Assembly: GCA_937958265.1 (NCBI GenBank)
Contig: CALGNX010000020.1
Coordinates: forward strand, 1 to 64,000
Origin: an uncultured Algibacter sp.
Lineage (GTDB): Bacteria > Bacteroidota > Bacteroidia > Flavobacteriales > Flavobacteriaceae
Direction: 5' to 3'
DNA: 64,000 nucleotides
The notes under the pieces are model-generated. The model saw only the letters and a program-made list of their open reading frames with translations. It had not been told where the DNA came from and made no database searches. Shown here piece after piece: positions 10,345 through 19,368 of this stretch (positions are counted from its first letter, which is position 1; every line of letters begins with the position of its first letter). A program made the position numbers and the translations under genes.

Positions 10345-11754
10345 ATGAAAAAAAAATTATTTAGCTTATTAGCGATTGCATTTTGTTTTTCAGTTTCCGC
10401 GCAAAAAATACGCGGTACTGTATCTAACAGTCAAGGCAATCCTTTGGAAAATGCATTAGTATGTTTAACAAACAATCCATCTGTTTTCGTAAAGACTGAT
10501 CGGGATGGTAAGTTTGCCATCAACGGTAATGTTGGCACAAAGCTTAGAGTTGGTGCACTGCGTTACGATACTAAAAAAGCGTTTGTTACTACTTCTGCCA
10601 ATAATCAAAATATTGTAATGCAAAAAGATCCTTTATTGCAGTCCGATGTATTCCATATTAGTTTTGACCATATACGCAAGGGTGATGGTTATTCAAATGC
10701 GGAATTAAGAGATGATTTTAATGTGGCTTATAGTAAAGGTTTTTACTTTCCAAGACAAGAGGAAGATGCTCTTGATAGAGGAGTTGTTTTAGATAGTGAT
10801 CGTGCTTCCATTGATTATAATGAAAGTCGAGACGAAAATGGTACATCTATAAAAGTACGTTTTCCTGCAGGGGGCATAAAGACAGAATCGTCAGGAGTAG
10901 ATACACGAATTGATTTGGAGGGTGTTTTTAATAACAATACCTATAAGTCTGAAGATTTATATCTGTCCTATTGGGTTAAATTTAGCGATAATTTTCGTTT
11001 TGATCTTTGCGGTGGTAAATTACCTAGTTTAGGTGGGTCTACTTTTAATTCATCTAAAGATAGATGGAAAGGTAGAATTATGTGGCGTAAAGGTGGTAGT
11101 ATTCAGTTTTATATGGAATTGCCAGATAATAAATTTACCCCTACAAATGATGAGCGTTTTTGGGGTGATTTAGAAGAAGCAGGAGGATCTATATGTGATT
11201 TTTCTTATACACCGTATTTATCAACACCAGGATGGCACAATATAGAGTTGCATTACAAGTTTGAGACCCCAGGACGAAACGATGGTTTGTTTGAGGGTTG
11301 GGTTGATGGCGAGAATTATAGTATAATGAATGCCTCTGTTTTTAATAATTACAGACCTAATGGAACAAGTCGTGAGGATATTACAATAAACTCTATTTTA
11401 ATAAGCGCTTTCCTTGGAGGTTCAGATATTCAAGATTATACACCAACTGAAGATACGTATGCTTGGTTTGATGAATTTCGAGTATCTACCGAGCGTATAG
11501 ATGAATGGGACGATTATCAAGACACAACATTAAGTACAACACAAGTTGAGCGAGTTAAGCCTCTAATAGCTTTCCCAAACCCAAGTAAAAATGGTGTTTT
11601 TCAGCTTAGTCAAGGTGAAAAATGGACTGTATTTAACACTTTAGGCCAAGAGATATCTAAAGGTAACGGTGTAAATGTAGATTTAAGTACAGTAAATAAA
11701 GGCCTTTATTTTCTTATTATGGAAAATACTACTTTAAAGCTTGTGGTTGAATAA
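10345..11754 (+). CDS. Secreted PL14-like (alginate lyase-like) polysaccharide lyase with N-terminal carboxypeptidase-regulatory-like domain and T9SS type A sorting domain
   Basis: Signal peptide; RGTVSNSQGNPLENALVCL regulatory-like domain; YLSYWVKFSDNFRFDLCGGKLPSLGG...GRIMWRKGGSIQFYMELPDN resembles PL14; C-terminal IAFPNPSKNGVFQL...KGLYFLIM sorting domain. Confidence 0.72.
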   Translation: MKKKLFSLLAIAFCFSVSAQKIRGTVSNSQGNPLENALVCLTNNPSVFVKTDRDGKFAINGNVGTKLRVGALRYDTKKAFVTTSANNQNIVMQKDPLLQSDVFHISFDHIRKGDGYSNAELRDDFNVAYSKGFYFPRQEEDALDRGVVLDSDRASIDYNESRDENGTSIKVRFPAGGIKTESSGVDTRIDLEGVFNNNTYKSEDLYLSYWVKFSDNFRFDLCGGKLPSLGGSTFNSSKDRWKGRIMWRKGGSIQFYMELPDNKFTPTNDERFWGDLEEAGGSICDFSYTPYLSTPGWHNIELHYKFETPGRNDGLFEGWVDGENYSIMNASVFNNYRPNGTSREDITINSILISAFLGGSDIQDYTPTEDTYAWFDEFRVSTERIDEWDDYQDTTLSTTQVERVKPLIAFPNPSKNGVFQLSQGEKWTVFNTLGQEISKGNGVNVDLSTVNKGLYFLIMENTTLKLVVE

Positions 11755-11915
11755 GATTTTGTACTATTTATCTGTGCCCTACTATACCAGATTTATTAAC
11801 GTTTTTCGTTAAAAAAAATGTACGCTTTATTTGTGTTTTAATTTTAAAAGGAACTAATGCATATTCATTTTTATTGGGACTTAAAAGAAATACTTTTAGG
11901 TCTTAATAAAATGAT

Positions 11916-13409
11916 ATGAATATAACCTTAAAATATAAATTCAAAAATTTTATGAATTCATTCAAATCACTTTTTTATATATCTTTATTTCTTGTGTACT
12001 GTCCAATGTGGGCTCAGGTTGGTATTGGCACAACGACGCCTAATACTACAGCTGTACTCGATATAGCATCAAATAATAGTGGGGTTTTGTTTCCTCGTGT
12101 AGCTTTGGCTGCCAGAAACGCAATTACACCAGTAGCAACAGTTCCTGCAACCGGTCTTGTTGTTTACAATACAGCTACGGCAGGTATAGGAATTAATGCA
12201 GTTACCCCAGGTTTTTATTATTGGGACACGATCTGGATACGGTTTGGTACGGGTACGGCTACACCGCCACCAGCTGGTTGGCAGCTAAACGGTAATAATG
12301 TAATTCCTTCTAATTTTTTAGGGACCACCAATGCTTTACCTATACGCTTTGCTGTAAATAGGATAGAGCGTTTTAGAATAACGGGTAATAATCAATTGGT
12401 GCCAAATAATTTAGATAACGAAATTTTAATTGGAAATGCCACTAATGGTGGTGAAAATAGTGTAATTATCGGAGAGTCTGCAGAGGGTAATGCACTCGAA
12501 GCTATTGCCATAGGTAATGAGGCTAAAGTGTTTAGTAATTACGGAATCTCTATTGGTGATGAGGCTTCTGTAGGAGCAGCGGGTCAAACAGCGCAATCGG
12601 GTATTGCTATTGGCAGACTAACTGAAGCCTTAAATGGGCAGGCTATCGCTTTAGGTAATGATGCTAAGGCTTTAGATAAAAACGCTACGGCTTTAGGTTT
12701 TGATGCTATTGCAGATGGAAATGCCACAGCGGTTGGCTTTTCAGCAGAGAGTAGAGGTAATAATAGTGTAGCAGTAGGTTTAAATACGGAAACTAATGGG
12801 GCTAATGCTACAGCAATAGGTAGTCTGGCAAAAGCATTTGGTCGTAATGCTACAGCCGTAGGAGAGGGTGCGCAGGCTGCTTTTGATAATTCAACAGCAA
12901 TTGGTTTCGGTGCAATATCATCTGGCAGAAATAGAATGCGATTAGGTAATGTAAATGTAAACAGAATTGAGGCGCAAGTGGCTATAACTACGCCTTCAGA
13001 TAGTCGTTTTAAATTTGATGTGGAAGAAAATGTTCCTGGTCTAGAGTTTATAAAAGCATTAAGGCCAGTAACCTATAAATTTAATTTAGAAAAGTTAAGC
13101 AAGTTTAAAAATGAGACTGAAACGGCACAAAACACAAACAAAGTGGAAACTGGCTTTATAGCCCAAGAAGTGGAGGCAGCAGCTAAGGCATCGGGTTATG
13201 ATTTTAGTGGTATAAATAGGCCTGAGAATTTGCAAAAGCATCATTACTCATTAGCTTATGCGCAATTTGTTGTGCCTCTTGTACAAGCTGTTAAAGAGCA
13301 ACAAAAACAAATTGAAGTTTTACAAAAGGAACGCGCTGAACTTTTAATTTTGAAAAGCGAAGTGGATAAATTAAAATTGATGACTTCTAAATTAAAAATA
13401 AACCAATAA
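11916..13409 (+). CDS. Tail-fibre/trimeric adhesin-like protein with YadA-like head repeats and C-terminal S74 intramolecular chaperone domain (possible start at 11952)
   Basis: N-terminal VGIGTTTPNTTAVLDIAS; repeated AIGxxA.A.G motifs; C-terminal TPSDSRFKFDVEENVPGLEFIKALRPVTYKFN ... GFIAQEVEAAAK...QKQIEVLQKERAEL. Confidence 0.8.
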   Translation: MNITLKYKFKNFMNSFKSLFYISLFLVYCPMWAQVGIGTTTPNTTAVLDIASNNSGVLFPRVALAARNAITPVATVPATGLVVYNTATAGIGINAVTPGFYYWDTIWIRFGTGTATPPPAGWQLNGNNVIPSNFLGTTNALPIRFAVNRIERFRITGNNQLVPNNLDNEILIGNATNGGENSVIIGESAEGNALEAIAIGNEAKVFSNYGISIGDEASVGAAGQTAQSGIAIGRLTEALNGQAIALGNDAKALDKNATALGFDAIADGNATAVGFSAESRGNNSVAVGLNTETNGANATAIGSLAKAFGRNATAVGEGAQAAFDNSTAIGFGAISSGRNRMRLGNVNVNRIEAQVAITTPSDSRFKFDVEENVPGLEFIKALRPVTYKFNLEKLSKFKNETETAQNTNKVETGFIAQEVEAAAKASGYDFSGINRPENLQKHHYSLAYAQFVVPLVQAVKEQQKQIEVLQKERAELLILKSEVDKLKLMTSKLKINQ

Positions 13410-13494
13410 GAAGGTTTAAAACTATTTAGTTAATTGAATAAAAAAATGCTCGCCTTTACAGGGTGAGTATTTTAAATTATTATAAAGCTAATTT

Positions 13495-14535
13495 TTAATT
13501 AGCTAATGGTACAGTTGTTTTAATTCTTTTCGCTTTTAAATATTCGCTCGGACTTATATTGTATTTTTCTTTAAAAATTTTCGAGAAGTAACTACGGCTA
13601 CTAAATCCTACACTATATACAATTTGGGATATGTTGAGTTCTGTAGTGTTTATGTAATCTCTAGCGGCTTCCAAGCGTACGTGTCTTACATATTCGGTAA
13701 CCGTACGGGCGTATAAAATTTTAAAAGCTTCTTGCAGTTTAGCTTGTGTTAATCCAGATTTTTCAGATAAATAATCCAAAGTATAATCTAGTGCTACATT
13801 TTTTAATATCGATTTCGCTATTTTTCTTGCTTTTTTAAGTTCACTTTTAAGTAAATTAGTTTCTATTTTAGTTCCTTGTAAGGCAATATCATGCTGTTGT
13901 ATGTGCATGGAAAGAATTTGGTAAACCATGCCTTCAATTTTAAGAATCCTAATCATTCCATTTTGCTTCACTTTTCTAAGCTTTCCAATAACATCAGCCA
14001 TTTTTAAATTGTAGCTCCCAAAATAAGCAAAGGTGTCCTCTTGGTCTTTATCTAAAAATACCTCATAAAGCTTTTTGTTAAGCTGAGCAACGTTGTTAAG
14101 CCGCTTTTTTAAATATAATTGCCTGCTAATTTGAATAACATTAATTTCTAGTTTAATATCTTTAGGGAAATAGCCGTAATTATAGCCCCCATCCTTACTC
14201 GTAATAATTACCGATTGAAATTGAGCGATGGTTTTATATTCTTTTTGGTATCCAAATTTATGTGAGCAATGCCCGTTTAAACAATAAGTAAAATGAATAG
14301 GATTAAAATTTGATGTATCCATTATAAGTGTAATGTCGTCAAAAAATGTAATATCGTATTCTAATAAATTAACACCCCAATCAAAGGTGATAAATCTAAT
14401 GGACCCTTTAGCTAAAGCGCTATTAACTGTTAAGGTATACTCGCCCCAACGCGACTCAATAGTTCCTCCTATTATGTCACGAATTTGTTTAACAGTGCCT
14501 TCGGTATTATTAGCAGTAATATTTATTTCAGTCAT
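13495..14535 (-). CDS. AraC family transcriptional regulator
   Basis: C-terminal HTH: LDYLSEKSGLTQAKLQEAFKILYARTVTEYVRHVRLEAARDYINTTELNISQIVYSVGFSSRSYFSKIFKEKYNISPSEYL. Confidence 0.92.
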   Translation of the reverse strand: MTEINITANNTEGTVKQIRDIIGGTIESRWGEYTLTVNSALAKGSIRFITFDWGVNLLEYDITFFDDITLIMDTSNFNPIHFTYCLNGHCSHKFGYQKEYKTIAQFQSVIITSKDGGYNYGYFPKDIKLEINVIQISRQLYLKKRLNNVAQLNKKLYEVFLDKDQEDTFAYFGSYNLKMADVIGKLRKVKQNGMIRILKIEGMVYQILSMHIQQHDIALQGTKIETNLLKSELKKARKIAKSILKNVALDYTLDYLSEKSGLTQAKLQEAFKILYARTVTEYVRHVRLEAARDYINTTELNISQIVYSVGFSSRSYFSKIFKEKYNISPSEYLKAKRIKTTVPLAN

Positions 14536-14817
14536 AAGGGAAAAGTGTAAAATTAGATGGAAGTAAAATTATAAAAAAAAACACGTATTTGAGTTGAAAG
14601 TTGATTTATTAGTAAATTTTTAACTAGACAATTTTTAAACTAAGCTTATAAACAAAAAGCTTATATATTTTACGTGTTTTTGATTATAAAATACAGGGTA
14701 AACTCGAAAATATTTGGTGTATTAAATTGTGATGACACATTTCATTTGGGCTATTATTTAATTTGTATTGGTTAAAAAAAGCAGAATTTATTTAAGAGTT
14801 TTACAAAAAAAAGAATC

Positions 14818-15522
14818 ATGTGCTATAAAATTTCTAATACAGCTAATAGGCAACTTCTAGAGGATACTTTTAATGCATTTTTTACATTTCCTAAGCTCTA
14901 TAGAAAAATGCCGGTTATAGATGGTTTGGCAGAGTCTACAGTGCCTGTAATATGTCTGGAGGAAAAACAAGAAATTTCCTTTGCTATTTGGGGGCTTTTG
15001 CCTGATAGTTATCAAGACGATTGGCAATATTTTCAGGATATTCACAATACACTAAATTTAAATAAGGAAACCATCTGCGAAGATGAAAAATATAGAAGTG
15101 CCTTAAATAATAAGCGTTGCGTGGTTTTAGTTACTGGTTTTTTTACGTATTACCTCCATAACGGCCAATTGTTTCCGTATTATGTCCATTTAAAATCGAA
15201 AGCACCTTTTGCGATAGCGGGTATTTATAATGAGTTGGACGATGGTTTTAAAACCTGTTCTTTAGTGGTTTCAAAAGCCAATGCATTTATTCAAAAAATT
15301 AATAACTCACATACGTTTATGCCGGTAGTGTTAGATTATGAGCATTATAAGAAATGGTTGAATCCTGAAACTACAGAAAATGAATTGAACACAATAATCG
15401 ATACAGAAGCTCAATTAAATTTAATCGCCCACCCTATAGCTAAAGAGTTTCATAAATTAGGGGTAGATTACGATTCTGTTCTAGAACCTGTAATTTACAA
15501 TAATTTACCAAAAACCATGTAG
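14818..15522 (+). CDS. Divergent SOS response-associated peptidase (SRAP/YedK-HMCES family)
   Basis: MCYKISN with Cys2; LNLNKETICEDEKYRSALNNKRCVVLVTGFFTYY aligns with NARSET...R.RRCLVPADGFYEW; SHTFMPVVLD aligns with H.RMPVIL. Confidence 0.82.
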   Translation: MCYKISNTANRQLLEDTFNAFFTFPKLYRKMPVIDGLAESTVPVICLEEKQEISFAIWGLLPDSYQDDWQYFQDIHNTLNLNKETICEDEKYRSALNNKRCVVLVTGFFTYYLHNGQLFPYYVHLKSKAPFAIAGIYNELDDGFKTCSLVVSKANAFIQKINNSHTFMPVVLDYEHYKKWLNPETTENELNTIIDTEAQLNLIAHPIAKEFHKLGVDYDSVLEPVIYNNLPKTM

Positions 15523-15833
15523 TTTTTAATCTAATGGTAATTTATTGAAATACGCTTTATAAAACCACGGTCTTCATTCATTTAAATGAAATATTCGCTT
15601 TAGTATTAATAGTACATTAAAAGCTATATTTTATCAGGAGTATTATTGCATATCATCTCAATAAATAAAATTGTGGGTTGAAAAAAATAACACTTTTTAT
15701 TTCCATAATTTATTGAGGTAATAACAGATTGATAAGCGTTAATTACCGAGAATCTAAATTGTTAATTTTGTAAAGCAAGCAATGATAAAACGTTTATTAT
15801 TGCTCAATTTAATTCACTAAATAAACACGAAAT

Positions 15834-15995
15834 ATGTTACGTTGGACGATTATATTTATAATTATAGCATTTATAGCAGGAGCACTAGGGTTTGGAGGAA
15901 TAGCAGGAGGCGCTGCAGATATTGCTAAAATATGCTTCTATATTTTTATAGTGTTATTTGTGTTATCACTTTTAAAAAGTGTTACAAAAAAGTAG
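15834..15995 (+). CDS. DUF1328-family small membrane protein (53 aa); absent from the supplied ORF track
   Basis: Hand translation [53 protein letters not shown] matches the YtjA/DUF1328 pattern. Confidence 0.88.
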   Translation: MLRWTIIFIIIAFIAGALGFGGIAGGAADIAKICFYIFIVLFVLSLLKSVTKK

Positions 15996-16295
15996 GTGTA
16001 TCAGGTTTGCTTCTCAAAACTACTAAATAAATCGATTTGTTTTAAGTTGATTTAATTATAAAATACTTAGCTTAATAAAACCGCATTATTTTTAGTAAAT
16101 ACTGTTTGAAGCTTGTTAATTAGAACTCTGTAGCAATTATTTTTTTAAGAGAACTCTTTTAGTTAAAAAAATTTGTCAATAACATTTATAATAATTACAA
16201 AATCTAAAAGTGTACCAAATACTTAAATTGATATTAACAATAAAAAGGTAAAAGGTACACGCAAAAAAAACAAATTAATCCAAAATCAAATAAAA

Positions 16296-16487
16296 ATGAA
16301 AAAATCAGTATATCTATTATTATTCGCAACTTCTATAATTTTTACAAGTTGCAGAGACGAAAAATCGACAGGGGAAAAAGTAGAGGATGCCGTTGAAAAT
16401 GTTGGCGACGGTATTGAAGATGCAGCGGACGATGTTAGTGATGGCATCAAGGACGCTGCGGATGATGTTGAAGATGCGGTAGATTAG
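16296..16487 (+). CDS. Small acidic lipoprotein with Asp-rich heptad-like repeats
   Basis: Lipobox SIIFTSC; repeated DGIEDAADDVSDGIKDAADDVEDAVD. Confidence 0.7.
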   Translation: MKKSVYLLLFATSIIFTSCRDEKSTGEKVEDAVENVGDGIEDAADDVSDGIKDAADDVEDAVD

Positions 16488-16847
16488 TAACTTAAATTAA
16501 TAGTTTATAAAAATTTGGGGTTACCGCACTTTGTGTGTGTTACCCTTTTTTTATAAAAGAGTACTAGATAAATAATACTTCAAGGCCAGTTTATTTAGTA
16601 TTACTATATTTTTTTGAGTTCACTTTTAGTTCGTTTGGATTAATTTTTTATTTGAAGAACCTTTAAATTGTTTAAAATTTGAAAACTATTAGTAACGCGC
16701 TGTTTTTTTATGTTTCGATAAATGAATGCGCTATACAAGCTCTGTAAAAATAAAATAACACAAGGGCTGCCAATGCAGATACTTCGTTTTTTTACGAAAA
16801 GTAGATCAGTTTCTAGAGGGAGTAAACAATAACTAAAAAAAGTAAAT

Positions 16848-18365
16848 ATGTCAATAAAGGGATCCATAATAAAAGGTGCTATTCATTTAAAAGATCAATT
16901 AACACCAAAAGTAAATAATATAGAAGCTCAAGAAAGCGTTTTGGAAAATTTATTAAGCATGGCAAAAGATACAGCGTTTGGTAAAACGTATAATTTTGAA
17001 GCCCTATTAGCTAGCGAAAATAGAGCAAAAGCTTTTGCAAAACAGATTCCGTATTTTGACTATAATACATTAAAAACCGAATGGTGGGATCGGGTTATAA
17101 ATGGAGAAGATAATGTAACATGGCCTGGTAACCCGGATTATTTTGCGTTAAGCTCTGGTACAACAGGGAAAAAAAGTAAACGTATTCCTGTAACAAACGC
17201 TATGATTGATGCCATTAAAAATGCAGGAATAAAGCAAGTGGAAGCACTCTCTAATTTTAATTTACCAGCATCGTTTTTCGATAAAGATATTATGATGCTT
17301 GGCAGCTCCACAGATCTTAACGAGCGTAACGGAAATTTGGAAGGTGAAATTAGCGGTATAACAGCTAGTCGTATCCCTTTTTGGTTTGAAGGTTTTTATA
17401 AGCCTGGAAAGGCTATTGCAAAAATTGATGATTGGGATGCGCGCGTGCTGGAAATTGCTAAAAATGCTAAAAATTTTGATATTGGTGCACTAAGTGGTAT
17501 TCCTTCATGGATTGAGCTTATGCTCGAAAAAGTAATCGCATACAATAAGGTAGATAATATACACGATATTTGGCCTAACTTAAAGGTTTATACTTCTGGA
17601 GGTGTTGCTTTTGCACCTTATGAAAAGAGCTTTAATAAACTATTGGCACATCCTATTACGGTTATTGATACCTATTTGGCTTCGGAAGGTTTTATAGCAT
17701 TCCAAGAGCGACCAGATACAGATGCCATGCGTTTGGTTACCGATAACGGTATTTATTTTGAGTTCGTGCCCTTTTTGCCAGAATATATTAACGAGGATGG
17801 TTCCTTAAAGCAAGATGCGCCATCTATAACGCTAGCAGAGGTAGAGTTAAACCAAGACTATGTTTTATTAATTAGTACAGTTTCTGGTGCTTGGCGATAC
17901 CTTATTGGCGATACTATTGAGTTTACCGATGTGGAGCGCGCAGAAATTAAAATTACTGGCCGTACTAAATTCTTTTTAAACGTTGTAGGTTCTCAACTTT
18001 CAGTAAATAAAATGAATGCCGCCTTAGTTAAAATGGAAGAACAATTTAATATTGAAATTCCAGAATTTACATTAGCTGCCGTAAAAATTAATGATGAATT
18101 TCATCACCATTGGTACCTAGGAACCACAACGACTGTGAAAGATAAAACGTTAGCAGAAGCGTTAGATGTACTACTACAAGATGCTAATAAAAATTATAAA
18201 GTAGCACGCACTAAAGCTTTAAAGGGTGTTAAGGTAACCGCAGTGGCGCCAGAAGTATTTTCAAATTGGAGTGGTGCGCAAAAGAAAAAAGGTGGGCAAG
18301 TAAAGATGGAACGCGTAATGAGCGAAGCACGTTTTAAGGATTGGGAAGCTTTTGTGGCTAAGTAA
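16848..18365 (+). CDS. GH3 (auxin-responsive promoter) family protein, acyl-adenylase-like
   Basis: YFALSSGTTGKKSKRIPVT, VYTSGGVAFAPYE, YRYLIGDT-like WRYLIGDTIEF motif. Confidence 0.9.
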   Translation: MSIKGSIIKGAIHLKDQLTPKVNNIEAQESVLENLLSMAKDTAFGKTYNFEALLASENRAKAFAKQIPYFDYNTLKTEWWDRVINGEDNVTWPGNPDYFALSSGTTGKKSKRIPVTNAMIDAIKNAGIKQVEALSNFNLPASFFDKDIMMLGSSTDLNERNGNLEGEISGITASRIPFWFEGFYKPGKAIAKIDDWDARVLEIAKNAKNFDIGALSGIPSWIELMLEKVIAYNKVDNIHDIWPNLKVYTSGGVAFAPYEKSFNKLLAHPITVIDTYLASEGFIAFQERPDTDAMRLVTDNGIYFEFVPFLPEYINEDGSLKQDAPSITLAEVELNQDYVLLISTVSGAWRYLIGDTIEFTDVERAEIKITGRTKFFLNVVGSQLSVNKMNAALVKMEEQFNIEIPEFTLAAVKINDEFHHHWYLGTTTTVKDKTLAEALDVLLQDANKNYKVARTKALKGVKVTAVAPEVFSNWSGAQKKKGGQVKMERVMSEARFKDWEAFVAK

Positions 18366-18542
18366 ACTTATGATAGCGATTTGGGTTTTAATGTTGTGTT
18401 GCTAATTTGAATTCTTTTTTGTCTAGGTTACGAAGAAACAAATTAGCAACAAGCTATTAGTATTTAACGTTAGGAGTTTTTATTTACATATTGCAGAGGT
18501 TATCTAAAAAATTAAAAGCCTCTTATTGTTTTGCAAACTTAC

Positions 18543-19316
18543 TTAATTAGTCAATTTCTTAAGCGCTTCCAACTCAATGCCTAACGCGTTAAACATACCT
18601 AAAATACTGCTTATTTTAAGCTCTTCCTCACTATATTCCTGTGTGTTAATACTACAGGTAAATTCCCAAAGTTCTAGTACTTCAGTAATAGGTACGCTAT
18701 AATCGTTATAAGCTTTATTATCAGAGATTAATAAAAGGGAACCGTTAAAATCAATATTATTCATAACGCGCTTATAAACCATACCATCATTTAAAGTAAT
18801 AAGTACGTAGGTTTTTCCTGTTGTTATTTCACTTCTATTTTCTACAAACCGGCCAATAACAAAAGCGCCATCTTTCATGGGTAACATAGAGTCACCTTTT
18901 ATAGGGAATGCACGATGTTTACCAGTAGGTAAAAAGGGCAATTTTATTTTTTGAAGTTGCTCAATATATTCGGGATCGTCGTAACCAGATAAATAACCAG
19001 CAGAAGCTTTTACGGGAACCACTTCTATCAAGTTCTCATTATCATTATCAACAGTTATTGGAAATAAAACACGTTGGTTATTCAACTCTATAAACGAAAA
19101 GTCTTTCGCTTTAGTTAAGTCATTTCTAAGTAATATGTCAATAGGGATTTTAAAATAATCCGACAGTTTTATAAGAAACTCTATAGTTGGTGCAGAGCGG
19201 CTTTCTTCGTACGATCCAATACGCGAGCGGCTCACTTTAAGTTCTTCAGAAAGACCTTCTTGAGAAAGCTTTTTTAGGCTTCTTAAATGTTTTATGTTTT
19301 TTGATATATAATTCAT
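18543..19316 (-). CDS. XRE-family HTH / S24 (LexA-like) repressor
   Basis: N-terminal HTH LKKLSQEGLSEELKVSRSRIGSYEESRSAPTIEFLIKLSDYF; C-terminal S24: KASAGYLSGYDDPEYIEQL, FPIKGDSMLPMKDGAFVIG, VYKRVM. Confidence 0.92.
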   Translation of the reverse strand: MNYISKNIKHLRSLKKLSQEGLSEELKVSRSRIGSYEESRSAPTIEFLIKLSDYFKIPIDILLRNDLTKAKDFSFIELNNQRVLFPITVDNDNENLIEVVPVKASAGYLSGYDDPEYIEQLQKIKLPFLPTGKHRAFPIKGDSMLPMKDGAFVIGRFVENRSEITTGKTYVLITLNDGMVYKRVMNNIDFNGSLLLISDNKAYNDYSVPITEVLELWEFTCSINTQEYSEEELKISSILGMFNALGIELEALKKLTN

Positions 19317-19319
19317 AAT

Positions 19320-19356
19320 ACTACAAATGTAAGCAATAATTACTTAAATATGTAGT
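19320..19356. promoter_or_regulatory. 37-bp imperfect palindrome between divergent S24-repressor and dinB genes; candidate repressor operator
   Basis: ACTACAAATGTAAGCAATAATTACTTAAATATGTAGT: 15 of 18 symmetric positions pair. Confidence 0.65.
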
Positions 19357-19368
19357 TAATTTTGTAAA

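Noticed and set aside
16640-16867. 75-aa minus-strand ORF upstream of the GH3-like gene
   Set aside because: Overlaps the start region of the GH3-like gene on the opposite strand; AT-rich, no coding signature.
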